Assembly: GCF_918797505.1 (NCBI RefSeq)
Contig: NC_092795.1
Span: forward strand, 6,357,434-6,421,433
DNA from: Bemisia tabaci
Taxonomy: Eukaryota; Arthropoda; Insecta; Hemiptera; Aleyrodidae
Direction of reading: 5' to 3'
DNA: 64,000 bases
Position 1 is the stretch's first letter. Every line of letters begins with the position of its first letter. The notes under the pieces are model-generated. The model worked only from the letters and a program-made list of their open reading frames with translations, did not search any database and was not told the origin of the DNA. The position numbers and the translations under genes were made by a program. Below are positions 10,041-19,844 of this stretch, piece after piece.

Positions 10041-10081
10041 AGAGGAAAATGATCTCATTTTTATCACGGGCCATTACGGCG
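10041..10081 (+). CDS. Candidate 41-nt mini-exon
   Basis: A pyrimidine-rich tract ending TTCATTCCTAG precedes a 41-nt segment followed by GTGAGTGAAAC, a near-consensus donor. In one frame (after two bases) it reads RKMISFLSRAITA with an ATG at 10049-10051 and ends in phase 0. Another frame is also open. It is unique in the window. Continuing in frame, it could join the candidate exons at 26523 and 52259. Acceptor-donor pairs this close arise by chance in 64 kb, so transcript evidence is needed. Confidence 0.25.
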
Positions 10082-10099
10082 GTGAGTGAAACTGTCGGC

Positions 10100-10433
10100 C
10101 GCGGATGCCCAAATACCGCGAAAGACATTACATCTCATATGAATGTCACTTGAAATTTTATTGCACCGAGTTTTATAAGGAGGGTGCAAGGCGGGCGGCG
10201 CCCTCCAACATTCACCCCCTCTTACCACCCCGTTCCGTTTCCCTCGATGACTTTTCCTCAGTGACTCCCTCGAACCTCTTCGCTAGAAACCTACCCCTCT
10301 TACAGAGTCCCTCAGCCGGAAACCTGCGAGAATATGGCAGAACGCTGGTGCCGTTTTCAGTGAAAATAATGATACATACATCTTAACAATAGATCTGTCA
10401 CATACAAGAGATTCAGGTGAATGAATAGACATT
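10100..10433. other. Unrecognised unique stretch
   Basis: Starts AT-rich, then becomes pyrimidine-rich and CpG-containing (about 10190-10340). No repeat match and no supported gene. Confidence 0.35.
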
Positions 10434-10741
10434 TTACAGGTAAAACTGCCTGAATATTAGGATAGGCATATCAAAAAAGTCTAGAATTCTCTGTTTAGCG
10501 TTCAACTTGTTGTTGTAGTCCTCAGCACGCGCTTTCAACTCCATAGCGTCCAGGAACACTTTTTTTCGTCAGTCGTGAGCGCCCAATCTGGGATGTAAGA
10601 AAATCTAATCTGAATACACGATCTCGCAAACTTTTTCAAATCTTTCGCAAACGTCTTCTTTTTCTCATTATTTTTCTGTCTTTTCTTTTGCTTCTTCTTA
10701 GTTATGTAGGTGGGTCCAGGGATTGTTACCAAGCGATACAT
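10434..10741 (-). pseudogene. Possible small basic-protein gene with one frameshift
   Basis: From ATG at 10741 a minus-strand frame encodes a start MYRLVTIPGPTY, a Lys/Arg/Asn-rich stretch (about residues 15-45), then SYIPDWALTTDEKK. It then leaves frame at a run of seven As (plus-strand Ts 10560-10566). In the next frame an open segment continues at once with VFLDAMELKARAEDYNNKLN and runs 41 codons to a TAA at 10434-10436. One extra A in the homopolymer would make a single frame of about 102 codons. Both parts have an ordinary charged composition. I recognise no family. It may be a pseudogene, a gene with a sequencing error in a homopolymer, or chance. Confidence 0.3.
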
Positions 10742-10786
10742 GGGAGGAGACAGAGGGGGTCAAAAATCCCGGAAAATTGCGCACGT

Positions 10787-10794
10787 CTTTTATA
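10787..10794 (-). promoter_or_regulatory. Possible TATA box upstream of the 10741 ORF
   Basis: TATAAAAG on the minus strand ends 46 bp before the ATG at 10741. A start site about 30 bp downstream would leave a short 5' leader. A TATA-like octamer is weak evidence in AT-rich DNA. It is noted because of its position. Confidence 0.2.
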
Positions 10795-10876
10795 AACTCG
10801 CAGTAAGTTTTCTTATTAAAAGAATCGAGTCCGTCAGACCAGCATTAAAATAATTTATTTTTGCATTAGACCTGCA

Positions 10877-11263
10877 CTGCCGCGCTGAAAAAAGAACGCC
10901 GTATGAACATTCGAGGGTAGCGAAATTTCCCCGGATAAAACTTGTATTTTTTTAGAAATCTTATGCATATTTTTCCGAGAACTTTTCAAATATTTTAGAT
11001 TAAATTGTCTCAAAAAATTGATTGTCGCCTTACGACTCATAAGGCGTAGCCAAATTTGCTTTGATTAAGTACGGATTTATTGGGGAAGTTGTAATTATTT
11101 TTCTTTCAGTTTTTCAGAAGTTGTGTTCGCAATTAAATCTGAAATATCTGAAAATTTCAAGGTAATATATGCATGACTTTCCTCTAAAATACACTTTTTA
11201 TTCGAGGAACGTCTATTTGGCAACGTCTGAAGGCTCATAAGGCGCTTTTCCCTACTACTGCAG
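10877..11263. repeat. CTGCCGTGCTAAGG foldback, extended copy
   Basis: Left end CTGCCGCGCTG then AACGCCGTATGAACATTCGA; right end TTTGGCAACGTCTGAAGGCTCA to CTACTACTGCAG. At about 387 bp it is longer than the usual 245-250 bp, with extra sequence near 11040-11095. Two open frames in it are repeat-derived. Confidence 0.8.
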
Positions 11264-11287
11264 TGTGCCTCTTCCTTGTGCGGTAGT

Positions 11288-11527
11288 CGCACAATGCATC
11301 TAGTCAATGAGGGAGATCGGACAAAATTTTGAAACTTTAAAAGCTCATAACTCCGTTTGTACAAAACTTAGAGGTTTTAAAATCGGTTCCATTGGTTCCC
11401 TCGTGGTATTCCCTTGTTGATACACCCCTTGAAAGTTAAAACGTGACGATTTAAACATCAAAATTTGCAGTTTTAGTTGAAAATTTCAAGTCCAACCTCT
11501 CTGACTGACTGGATCCACTGTGAGTCG
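11288..11527 (-). repeat. CACAGTGGATCGAGTCAAT foldback (minus)
   Basis: A minus-strand copy of the family with AGAGGTCGGACA near one end and TGGATCCACTGTG at the other. It has the internal markers CCATTGGTTCCCTCGTG and CCCCTTGAAAGTTAAAA. Other copies: 32553, 50274, 61346 and 63737. Confidence 0.85.
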
Positions 11528-11783
11528 CATGAAAAGCGGATGCATTTCCCACTCGAAGCGTGTCGCTGTCGGAAGATCGGGGCATCGGGACTCAAGACGA
11601 GGAATAAAATGTGAGTCACTTGGACTTGAGTGTGCGAGGAGTAGGGCGGATTGCATATGTTTCATCCTGCAGGTGCTCAGCTGTTGCGTGACCCTCTTTC
11701 TCAGCGTGTCCGTGCTCCCAACTTCCCACACCCGGAGCCCGATTTCTCGGCGGATGATGCGTTTCTATCTTCTTCGAATGTAG
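11520..11783 (+). CDS. Unrecognised ORF with hydrophobic segment
   Basis: An 87-codon frame with two CG-rich parts. The second part (from 11673, after an ATCCTGCAG acceptor-like sequence) reads VLSCCVTLFLSVSVLPTSH, a signal-peptide-like hydrophobic run, then basic residues and a stop. A second open frame overlaps it, so composition cannot decide. No family recognised. Confidence 0.15.
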   Translation: MSRMKSGCISHSKRVAVGRSGHRDSRRGIKCESLGLECARSRADCICFILQVLSCCVTLFLSVSVLPTSHTRSPISRRMMRFYLLRM

Positions 11784-12014
11784 ATTTATCTTACGTGCTT
11801 CAGACTTGGAGTGTTAGCGCGAATAATGGCGCGGTTCACCTCCTTTCTCTTCCTTGATCCACGATTGATAGTTATGCTTCGGATTCAACGCCCTGTCCCC
11901 GGTGTAGCCGAGTCCTCGCCAGAAAATATCCTCCTCGGCACTGAGAAAAACGTGTGTACTCTCGTGAAGAGTTTCCAGCGGTCTGGAAAACCTGAAAAGT
12001 CAGGAAATTTACAA

Positions 12015-12269
12015 CCTGCGGACTGATTGTTCAAATTAATAGACAAAGAAGACAAAGGGAGCATGGTGCGATCCTATTGGTTGAAATGGGGGGTTCCTAC
12101 CGACTAAGAGAAAAAAATTATGGAATAAATATTGGGTCTTCTGTGGGTTGCCCTTAGTTGGTCTATCACCTACCTCCTTTGTCAATTGCAACCATCCGCT
12201 TCCACCAATAGGACCCCTCTATATCCCTTTTGCCTTCTTTGCCCATAAATTTAACAATCAGCCCGTTGG
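12015..12269. repeat. GCGGGCTGATTG foldback element (copy 1)
   Basis: Left CTGCGGACTGATTGTT and right AACAATCAGCCCG are inverted. Inner CCTATTGGTTGAAATGG pairs with CCGCTTCCACCAATAGG. A better preserved copy is at 51427-51700, and half a copy at 60437-60590. Confidence 0.85.
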
Positions 12270-12335
12270 AAATATCACGGAATTCGTAGGAAAGTCAGGA
12301 AATTTCGTGAGCGGCGTTAAGCAAAAGTCAGTGTA

Positions 12336-12566
12336 CACTGGAGGGAAAAAAACACATTGGATTTGGAGTCCAGACTCTGAAAAACATCGTCAAGAAAAAA
12401 TACTCTTGATTCAATCAGATTTAAGCTTAAATCAAGAACCAAGCCTCTTAATGTGAGCGGATTTCCTTTTGATTTAAGCTTAAATCTGATTGAATCAAGA
12501 GTCTTTTTTCTTGTCAATGTTTTCAAGAGTCTGGACTCTAGATCCAATGTGGTTTTTTTTCCAGTG
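12336..12566. repeat. CACTGGAAAAAA foldback element (complete copy)
   Basis: A 231-bp hairpin. CACTGGAGGGAAAAAAACAC pairs with GTGGTTTTTTTTCCAGTG, and the arms containing CTCTTGATTCAATCAGATTT pair to a turn near AAGCCTCTTAATGTGAGCGG. Flanking sequence shows no clear target duplication. Confidence 0.9.
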
Positions 12567-12599
12567 TGATTAATAGAGAAATAAATCTGATTCCAAGTA

Positions 12600-13090
12600 G
12601 CAGTTTTGTGCGAGGGTAAGGGAGAGTCAGGTTTTTCGAAAATGTTGAAGTGAAGGAGTAGCAAAAGAAGTCAGGTGGTCGAAATATGAAGATATCGATA
12701 CTCTGTGTTATTTTCGATTACCTCGGAACTTCTCCGTTGAGTCTGGTAAAACAGTTTGCGTTCCAGCACAGAAAACGTCGGAAAAACCGGCGAATCCTAG
12801 AATGAACTGAAAGTTTTACTTACTTTGTGTTCCTACTCCCACATACATTGAACTTGTAGGTTTTTTTTCTTCAGTAGAGGGAGTGAATTTTAATTGCGAA
12901 TTTGAGCGTAGATTGTGCAATACAATTTTGAAATCGTAGTAAAAGTGAAAGTAAACTATCCTAGATTATTCATACTCAGTGGTTCCACATCTATGCATGG
13001 TCGAGAATTATTAGCTCTATCTGTTTTATACTCACCTTGTCTGGAGCTTAGAATTATTGCTTGATTATAAAATAGGTTTTTCGTTCTTTG
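12600..13090. other. AT-rich unique stretch
   Basis: No repeat match seen. A donor-like AAGGTGAGTATA occurs on the minus strand at about 13030-13040, without a good upstream exon. Confidence 0.35.
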
Positions 13091-13094
13091 CCTC

Positions 13095-13317
13095 AAGTGC
13101 CTATCCACCAATGCGCTCTAGGTTTGATCCTGGCAGCTCGCGCCTGATTTTAGTGAGGTTGCAAAGTTTCAACCCCATGACGCGATCAATGTAATTCAAA
13201 GATTTGGTCAATGTAACTAAAAGGAAAACTAACCAAAACAATATCATCCGCACGTTTAGCTTACTCTGCATTCTCTTTCTCGCACAGTACGAAATGTCGG
13301 TTAATTTCTTATACGGC
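13095..13317 (+). repeat. Diverged dispersed repeat shared with 29085-29300
   Basis: GATCCTGGCAGCTCGCGCCTGA, then GTTTCAACCCC, TTGGTCAATGTAAC and a CGTTTAG..TACTCTG block, matches the 29 kb copy in order and spacing. The GGTTTGATCCTGG block resembles a Pol III B box, so a SINE origin is possible but not shown. Confidence 0.6.
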
Positions 13318-13770
13318 ACACTGATAAAAAAAACTCCGGCCGGGGAAGCTGTACTTACGGGCTGTATGGATACACCGTCCGCGTTCCGGGCGTAACAACC
13401 GGAGCAGTCGAAGCTACAGCTTGCACCCGGAACTTTCGGCCTTTAAAGCCGGGATTTCCTCCAAATGTTTATCGGCGCGGGTCGGTGGCGCCCAACGCCA
13501 ATTGACATAAGAGCCCGCTTAAACGTCTTATTTTCGCCAGGCGTCGACATCGCCTGAAGTAACTTTTAACACGAGCTCTTAAGACAATTGGCGTTGGGCG
13601 CCTTCGACCCGCTCCGATAAACATTTGGAGGAAATCCCGGCTTAAGCCCGAAAGTTCTGGGCGTAGCAACCGGAGCAGTCGAAGCTACGGCTTCAGCACC
13701 CGGCACTTTCGGCCTCTGAGCCTGGAACGGGCGGTATGTCTATATAGCCCGTAACTTTTTTTTTTCGGTG
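13318..13770. repeat. Large palindromic element with CACTGAAAAAA ends
   Basis: About 453 bp. Ends CACTGATAAAAAAAACTCCG and TTTTTTTTTCGGTG. The arms share TACGGGCTGTATGG against CTATATAGCCCGTA, and two copies of GGAGCAGTCGAAGCTAC. An inner inverted pair, GGATTTCCTCCAAATGTTTA and TAAACATTTGGAGGAAATCC, surrounds CGCCCAACGCCAATTG and its complement. It looks like a composite of nested inverted repeats. A short derivative is at 51950-52087. Confidence 0.85.
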
Positions 13771-13774
13771 CGGG

Positions 13775-14700
13775 ATCGCGGGCCTTACAATGTTCCTGTC
13801 CTAAAATCTTCCTCGAAAGAGAATAACGGCGACAGCCCCTGAGGCAAAGTTAACAGAAGTTATCGAACGCTCGTTCCCGGTGACTGGCGGCCTTCAATAA
13901 CTTTTCGTCGGGAAATAAACACCGGGGCCGAGAAGAATACGAACACCGGAGTCCTCGTTAATTTCTGCGGGAAGCTTCAAAGCCCGAACTTTCCCGGGGA
14001 AATTTATGCGGAGTCAACGACACCGGAGAAACAACACGATAAATATGAGCCGGGCATGAAAAACGATGCGAATATGCTAATTGCCCGCCAATCCGAGGCC
14101 CCGGGCCCCTGAAAAATGAAGAGATGAGGCGGCATCGGAACCCGTTTTGACATTTAAGGAGACTATCGCAGCGTCGAACTGAAAACAGGGTGGTAACATA
14201 ATTGCCGGGTTGGAGAGGGTTATAAATTAACTTGTACAAGCTGGATCTTTCCGCGAGCTACCCCTTTCGCCCCCGCCCCCTTCCCCCGTCCCCCCCCCAG
14301 GGGGGCACGCTTACAAAACGAGCGCACGATTCTCCATGCTAATATTTCTTTTCCCTGGGACAGGGATGGCGGCCGAATGATCACGTGATATCGTAAGGGC
14401 GTAACCACGCGTCAACATGAGCCTTATCGCCCGTTTGACTGCGTGTTTTACAGGGTCCACGCGGGAAGGCGGTTGCGCTTTTTCGTCGGAAAATGACGAT
14501 CTATCCTAACAACTAGGCGCGCTCCTTTGCGTGGCTCCCTGCTGAAATTGGTGTGTGCGTGTAGGACTGTAAACGCCCGCGGCGGTGGCAGGTGGATCGT
14601 TCGGAAAGGAACTGGGTGCAGAACGCGAACCATTGACCTTCTTAGTTCGAGCACTCCACCGATTCGAGAATTCAGATATGAAATCAGGGTCACAGAACTA
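13775..14700. other. GC/CpG-rich unique stretch
   Basis: Elevated GC with many CG dinucleotides, C-rich runs near 14262-14305, and no match to other repeats here. It could hold regulatory DNA. The overlapping open frames on both strands are typical of GC-rich sequence and show no recognisable domain. Confidence 0.3.
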
Positions 14701-14721
14701 AAAGAGGGTGATTGCGAGTTT

Positions 14722-14849
14722 AGGTTCAGTTACACGATCAAATTGAACCATCAAACTGAGGCTCTAATTGGTGGAAAAAGACCTGAGGTGAGGATGCGAC
14801 CAATGAGAGGCCCAATTTGATGGCTCAATTTGATCGTGTAACCGGACCT
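14722..14849. repeat. Short MITE with about 50-bp TIRs
   Basis: Left AGGTTCAGTTACACGATC and right GATCGTGTAACCGGACCT are inverted. Pairing continues through AAATTGAACCATCAAA against TTTGATGGCTCAATTT and AATTGGT against ACCAATG, leaving a loop of about 25 bp. Single copy in the window. Confidence 0.8.
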
Positions 14850-14859
14850 TTAGCTTTCG

Positions 14860-15340
14860 CGGACATTTTTGCGTCATTTTGACGTGTGACGTCATTAAGT
14901 AAAGCATTGAGCGGAAATAATAAGTACCGTGTTCGATTCAACATTATTCTTAATTCTTTCTCAATTAATTTTCTCATCCGCTCTAACGACCAGAGGAGCC
15001 GTTAAAATACAGCTCGCGTTTTGGGTGCAGTTATTTTTAGCTAATTTGTTTTCCTCTCATTATCGTTGCCTTCTGATGACTCACCGTCGTCTAGTGATTC
15101 GCCGTTCGTTAAACCGCCGTCAACTACAAAGACTCCAGACGGAGCTTACGTTTTTTGCAAAAACCGCGTATCAGTAAGAATTTTCCGTCATAGAGCTACG
15201 TCGTTTTTCCTTAGCGTGGCAGGGAGGAGGAGAGGGTTGGTGGAACAGCCTCCACAGTCGCCGGATTTCGCTGAAAATCAGCCTTTTACGCCTCATCGCC
15301 GCTCCTCTGACGTGACACGTGAGGGCGTATCTCTATTCCC
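14860..15340. other. Unique stretch with a foldback remnant
   Basis: Mostly unique. CGTCGTTTTTCCTTAGCGTGGCAG at about 15200-15224 looks like the right end of the CTGCCGTGCTAAGG family without the rest. Nothing else supported. Confidence 0.35.
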
Positions 15341-15424
15341 AAATGGACATATTCATGCTAAAAGGAACTATGTCACACGCATACCCTATGCACATAGTTC
15401 CTTTTAGCATAAATACGTTCAAAT
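15341..15424. repeat. GGACG-ended foldback MITE (compact copy)
   Basis: Arms ATGCTAAAAGGAACTATGT and ACATAGTTCCTTTTAGCAT pair perfectly, outer ATGGACATATTC against AAATACGTTCAAAT less so. The centre is shortened compared with other copies. Confidence 0.85.
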
Positions 15425-15512
15425 GAGCCCCGGTAAGCATGGAGTTTTACGGAGGACAGGGCTCATATGGAAACTGAGATAGGCTCTTACGTCGGAGGGG
15501 AGACGGCATGCC

Positions 15513-15791
15513 TCAACGTGAATTACGAGAATGTGATCGTTTACTGAAATACGAATTTACGATCCGAAAGGATTCAAGGTTTTCAGTCGAGAAATTTTCG
15601 GAAAAGTTGGTCTGAGATTTTGACGGAAAAATCTTTCCATCGTCTTTAAGAGCAAGCTGCGAATGGTTTCGTTCATTTTTTTTTGAACAGAGGGCGCAAT
15701 TTTCTTTAAAAATCTGGCAGTTTTGTGCCCTATACTTGGCAGAGCAGAATCTTTGACAGCCTTCTTCGCAACTACTTTTTTTGCACCACAA
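15513..15791 (-). CDS. Unrecognised cysteine-rich ORF
   Basis: 92 codons. The first 36 residues hold seven cysteines (MWCKKSSCEEGCQRFC, then CQIFKENCALC), followed by a Lys/Asn/Ser-rich tail. No signal peptide, splice support or known spacing pattern is evident, and it ends inside AT-rich sequence. Could be chance. Confidence 0.15.
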   Translation of the reverse strand: MWCKKSSCEEGCQRFCSAKYRAQNCQIFKENCALCSKKNERNHSQLALKDDGKIFPSKSQTNFSENFSTENLESFRIVNSYFSKRSHSRNSR

Positions 15792-15832
15792 GTTTTCGAA
15801 CTGCCATAACCGCGGTTAGTTTTGACGTAAAT

Positions 15833-16084
15833 ACACTGTTAAGAATAAGTGAAATTCAGTGGCGGAGTCCATCTAGCGTCCAAAAACCACGAGTGGTATA
15901 AATGCAAAGTGAAATCAGCATCATAAAAGCACACGAAATTCCGAGGAAAGCGTAAATTCCGCTCCGTAATAGTGTAAGTCACTCCGTAAGAAGGATAGAT
16001 TTCGCTCCGCACTCTTATCACTCTGAGTTTTGGGCGCTATGTAGGCTCCGGCATAGAATTTCACTCCAAAATTGTTGACAGTGT
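15833..16084. repeat. MITE with ACACTGT ends
   Basis: Left ACACTGTTAAGAATAAGTG and right CACTCCAAAATTGTTGACAGTGT are inverted. AGTGAAATTCAGTGGCGGAG and CATCTAGCGTCCAAAA pair with the right-hand counterparts near 16030-16065. 252 bp, single copy here. Confidence 0.75.
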
Positions 16085-16089
16085 TGACA

Positions 16090-17050
16090 TTTTTTGCGTC
16101 AGGGAAAAGAAGGGGATTTTAAAATTTCTCTAAACTTCCATCTCTGCCTTATATGTTTAGAGATGGCAAATTTCATATTATTCATTCGCGTGGAATTTCA
16201 TGAAATTATTTGGAAACTTTCAGGGATGCATTCAGGAGGCCAAGAAACGCTTAAAATAGTGATTCTAGATTTTGATATTTTTTACCCAAAGCCTAAAACA
16301 TGCACGCGTTGCAAATATTTTCCTTTGGTTTGGAAATGAGATTGGAGCTAAATTCCTCTATATACTCCCCTTTGTGCCCCCCTTCATGCATAACACCTCA
16401 TAAGAGTAGCACATACTGCCCCATCAACAAGAAGACTGTGTGAAACGCGATTTTCGGATCCTAAGGTTTAATTTATACTTCCGAAAATACATTAACAAAA
16501 TGCAAATTTTGTGAAATTTATTTTAGCCTTTCGAAATTTCCCTTTCCATCTCAGTGTAAAGTAGATTAAGTGCGGAGACATTACGGGCAAATCTGGCAAC
16601 CTGGAGAGTCTGCGAGCCGGTCTGAATTCTTGCCTCTGAAATCGGAGTGGGGCAATAAAGCGTCCACTAACTTTTCAAAGCGGCCCCCGGCAGGGCTCGT
16701 GGAGGAGTTGAAGGGTCCATTTTGACAAATTGCGAATTCAAAGCTACATTGCTACGGCCGGCGACGGCGAAAGAGACGGAGGCCCCGACTCCAACTCCTT
16801 GAATTAGACTTGTAACGAGGCAAAGAAACGTTTTTAACAACCGACCGTTTTCCCGCCCTTTCCGTCCCTTCCGTTCGGCTAATCTGAAATTTAACAAGAC
16901 GCCCAGCTTTGAGACGAGACCCCGTGCTCCTCTCGTCTCCAGAATTGAGAGATAAACAAAAAAAAGGGACTGGAAGGGTTAGAATGGCCCCAAGAAAAGG
17001 GGAAACAGAGTGACAAGTTCGCGGAAAGTCAGGGAAATCCTGGGAATTTC
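16090..17050. other. Unique stretch, AT-rich then GC-rich
   Basis: The first half is AT-rich with one 81-codon open frame (16094-16339) that I cannot support. About 16660-16900 is GC/CpG-rich. Part of 16575-16620 (GGCAAATCTGGCAACCTGGAG) may be a foldback remnant. Confidence 0.3.
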
Positions 17051-17160
17051 ACCCGGGCGTGGAAATGAATCAACAGCAGGGTAAGAAATTAAAATGTCGC
17101 ATTCATAGTTGTATCTTATTGAAAAGCTCCGTTCCCTGGGAGGCCTCATTTGGTTCATAT

Positions 17161-17421
17161 TTGAACATATTTATGCTAAAAGGAGCTATGTACCTAGGGA
17201 TTGCGTGTAACATACAGTGGCGTGGCGTGAATTGCGATATATCGATTTTGATGCTTTAAACCTATGGAAAAGGATCGATAAACAGGGTGTTCGCAGCGAA
17301 CACCTTAATAATCGATTCTTTACCATAAGTTTAAATGGATAACAAACGAACAACAATCGATACATCGCATTTCACCCCACGCCGCTGGTAACATAGTTCC
17401 TTTTAGCATAAATACGTCCAT
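17161..17421. repeat. GGACG-ended foldback MITE split by a hAT-like MITE
   Basis: Left arm TTTATGCTAAAAGGAGCTATG and right arm CATAGTTCCTTTTAGCATAAA belong to the same family as 15341-15424. They are separated by the insertion at 17215-17387, whose 8-bp duplication GTAACATA is part of this element. Confidence 0.9.
17215..17387. mobile_element. hAT-like MITE with perfect 8-bp target duplication
   Basis: Starts CAGTGGCGTGGCGTG and ends CACCCCACGCCGCTG. GTAACATA is present directly before (17207-17214) and after (17388-17395). CAGNG-type ends with 8-bp duplications are the signature of the hAT superfamily. The interior is palindromic (AACCTATGGAAAAGGATCGAT against AATCGATTCTTTACCATAAG) and non-coding. 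It must borrow a transposase. Confidence 0.9.
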
Positions 17422-17435
17422 TTGTCGTTTCTCCC

Positions 17436-17686
17436 ACGAAAGAGCGTAACTACATTTCAATATTGTCGAATCCCCCCTCGTAAATTGCATTCTTATCAGG
17501 AGAATCTCGGACATTTTTTTCCTGAAATGTCAGTGATTATTCTTCAGATCGCATGCAGGAATCGGAAAAAATTTGACAAAAATTGCGTAGGTAATTTTAT
17601 TTGTAAAAAATTGAATTGCTTAAATCAATTTTCTGACCTTGGAATGAAATTACGTTTTAACGTCCGGGAAAAGACGTATTGTGATT
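17436..17686. repeat. ACGAAAGAACGTAACT foldback element (copy 1)
   Basis: ACGAAAGAGCGTAACTACATTTC at the left and GGAATGAAATTACGTTTTAACG at the right are inverted, with weaker pairing inside. Related to 52397-52617, and more distantly to 5330-5480 and 19660-19810. Confidence 0.55.
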
Positions 17687-17744
17687 AAGGGAGGCTTTCC
17701 TTAAGCCTCACAATACCTCCAAAACCCTCAAAATATGCAATTAT

Positions 17745-17926
17745 GAATAATAATATTCAGGGAAACCTGTGAATATTTTTCTTCAAATTTTTCAAAAAAA
17801 ATGTGTTCACGATCAGATATAAATTATCTGAAAATTTCAAGAGCATATATTTATAACTGTCCTTCAAAAAAGCAAGGGAATTTGACAACGCTCGGATGTC
17901 CATACGGCGTTTTACCATAACACGGC
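17745..17926. repeat. CTGCCGTGCTAAGG foldback, right half
   Basis: AATATTTTTCTTCAAATTTTTC, then GGAATTTGACAACGCTCGGATG and ATACGGCGTTTTACCATAACACGGCA. The left end is missing. Confidence 0.75.
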
Positions 17927-17939
17927 AATATTACACAAT

Positions 17940-18720
17940 ACAGTCTTTAGACGTTGGCTCAGAGCTACAAGCACCGGAAAAAATACGGTCTCGCGAGATC
18001 TTCAATGCTTTTCATACTCGAAAGTGTGTAGTAATGGGTCACTGCCATGTTGATCCCATTCTGTCGTAAAATATTGACGTTGAGACTAGAAAAGCACGTA
18101 CCTCGCCAACTTCCTGCCACATTTTATTGATATGATACGAAGGCGCTAAAAGGGTCCGTCTGCTCTACAAGACCACGTTTAAAATTTGATTTGCTCTGGA
18201 ACCCTGATCTCCGTGAGATGGGAGGCATCCCTCGCAGTGGTGTCAAACTTACAGGGATTGAATTTTTTTTGAACGTGAGGGATCTTGACGGGGATAATAC
18301 CTAACTACGCTCCCTCATTGTGTCTCGAAATTTTCATGTGCGTAAAATTTTTTGAAAGAATACTATCTGAAGTTTTCATGCCATTTTTGGGTGGAGCCAA
18401 GTCCCATTTTGGGAAAACAAAAACAAAAAAATGAGTTGGGAGTAGCCTCGAGTTTGACTTGCCACATATTGTCTCCTCTTTGAAGTAAAAGTCGAAAAAA
18501 TATTCTGAACATAGAAATAGGCGTTGACCCTCTTCTAACATTGTTTCATACGGAGGGCCAAAATTTCAAACCTTTTTCTCCCCCTTTGACATTAATGTGA
18601 GTCATGTGACTCGTTTCTTTGCATTGAATTTGGCTCATTTCAAGCTTGGGAACTCGTCCCTTGTTAAAAGCTACGATGGAAAGGTATATTTTCCATAAAC
18701 ATTACTTTTTCGAAGGAACA
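17940..18720. other. Unique stretch, no gene recognised
   Basis: Mixed composition, no repeat match, no convincing coding segment. Confidence 0.4.
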
Positions 18721-18726
18721 TAACTC

Positions 18727-19651
18727 CCCTGGTAAAAATTGGCAGTAGAATCTGTGTTCCAAAATATCATAGACACAAAGCTGGCTGTATGATTTCCAAT
18801 AGCTTCTATAGCCGGTTGCACGATTTCTCATAGCCTTTTATAGCCGATGACGATTAAGTAGCAGCCAGACGATAAAGTTTATGCTAAACGTTACTAAATA
18901 CGGATACTATAGGATTTAGTTAGTTTTGGACTACCGCTCTCTTTTGTACCGTAGTATCTTGATTTATTTTGCGAGGAAAGCTCCGTACTTTTGAAGGATG
19001 CCTGTCATTCCTTAATATGTTGGAGCGTTTTCAATATCTTATGATAATGTGCAATACCATTGGCGTGAAATAGTTGCTTCAGACGCCGTAGCACGCTGCG
19101 GCGCGGCGGGCGGGCAGAGAGCGCAAAACGCGCATTGGCCCGCCTACAAACCTAACAGGGATACTTCACGCATTGCGCAATGCGTGAAGTATCCCTGTTA
19201 GGTTTGTAGGCGCCAGTGCGTCGCCGCTCCGCTCCGCTTTAATATTTAATCTCGCGGAGTCAGCGTTTTTCAACTCATGATTTTGAAATGTTTGCACACT
19301 CTGTATGGATCATTCTCATTTTAATTGATGAAAAAAAAATATGTTCTAAAGGAAAATATAAGGTGTGTTTTGTAAATATTAAGGTGCGGTTCCGTATCAA
19401 ACTTAATGATTTCCAAAGCACACGATTCTCTACACAATATCTTATAGCCTTTTATAGTCGATGGCAAAAAGCAACAGCCAGGCGATAAATAGCCCGGCTT
19501 TATAATTTTTTATCGCTTCGTATAGCCCGGCCGTATGATTTGCTCCGCTTTCCACAGCCAACTATATGATTTTCAATGACCTTCTTCAGTCGGCTATAAG
19601 AACTCCTATGGTATTTTGAAACGCAGCTCCTATCGCCAATTTTTACCAGGG
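18727..19651 (+). mobile_element. CCCTGGTAAAAATTGGC element, copy 1
   Basis: A 925-bp element with about 40-bp terminal inverted repeats (CCCTGGTAAAAATTGGCAG against CGCCAATTTTTACCAGGG). Subterminal short repeats around TATAGCC occur on both sides. A 72-bp perfect palindrome lies in the middle (19141-19212). Full-length copies lie at 33573-34518 and 62281-63210. No ORF of transposase length, so it is non-autonomous. The flanks show no convincing target duplication. Confidence 0.9.
19141..19212. repeat. Perfect 72-bp hairpin inside the CCCTGG element
   Basis: CGCCTACAAACCTAACAGGG, continuing to a GCATTGC turn, is exactly repeated as its reverse complement with no loop. Equivalent hairpins lie at 33995-34070 (76 bp, perfect), 62689-62763 (imperfect) and 1449-1522. 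Confidence 0.95.
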
Positions 19652-19844
19652 TCAATTCCCGAGTTGCAAATCTCACTCAAACAATTAAATTTTCTATAAG
19701 AACACGGTTTTTCAATTTTTATCCAAAACGCTGTAGATTTTTGCGTGTAATCTGAAGAAAAATCAGGAACATTTTCAGTCCCAGTCTTCGAGAAATTACT
19801 CAGATCTTCAAGTTTCCTCCGATAAATACCGAATTTACTGGGAA

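Noticed and set aside
12960..13040. Minus-strand exon suspected from AAGGTGAGTAT donor
   Set aside because: No acceptor with a pyrimidine tract at a sensible distance and no open frame of useful length.
13110..13135. tRNA gene suspected from GGTTTGATCCTGG
   Set aside because: No A box or cloverleaf pairing upstream. The block belongs to a dispersed repeat also at 29 kb.
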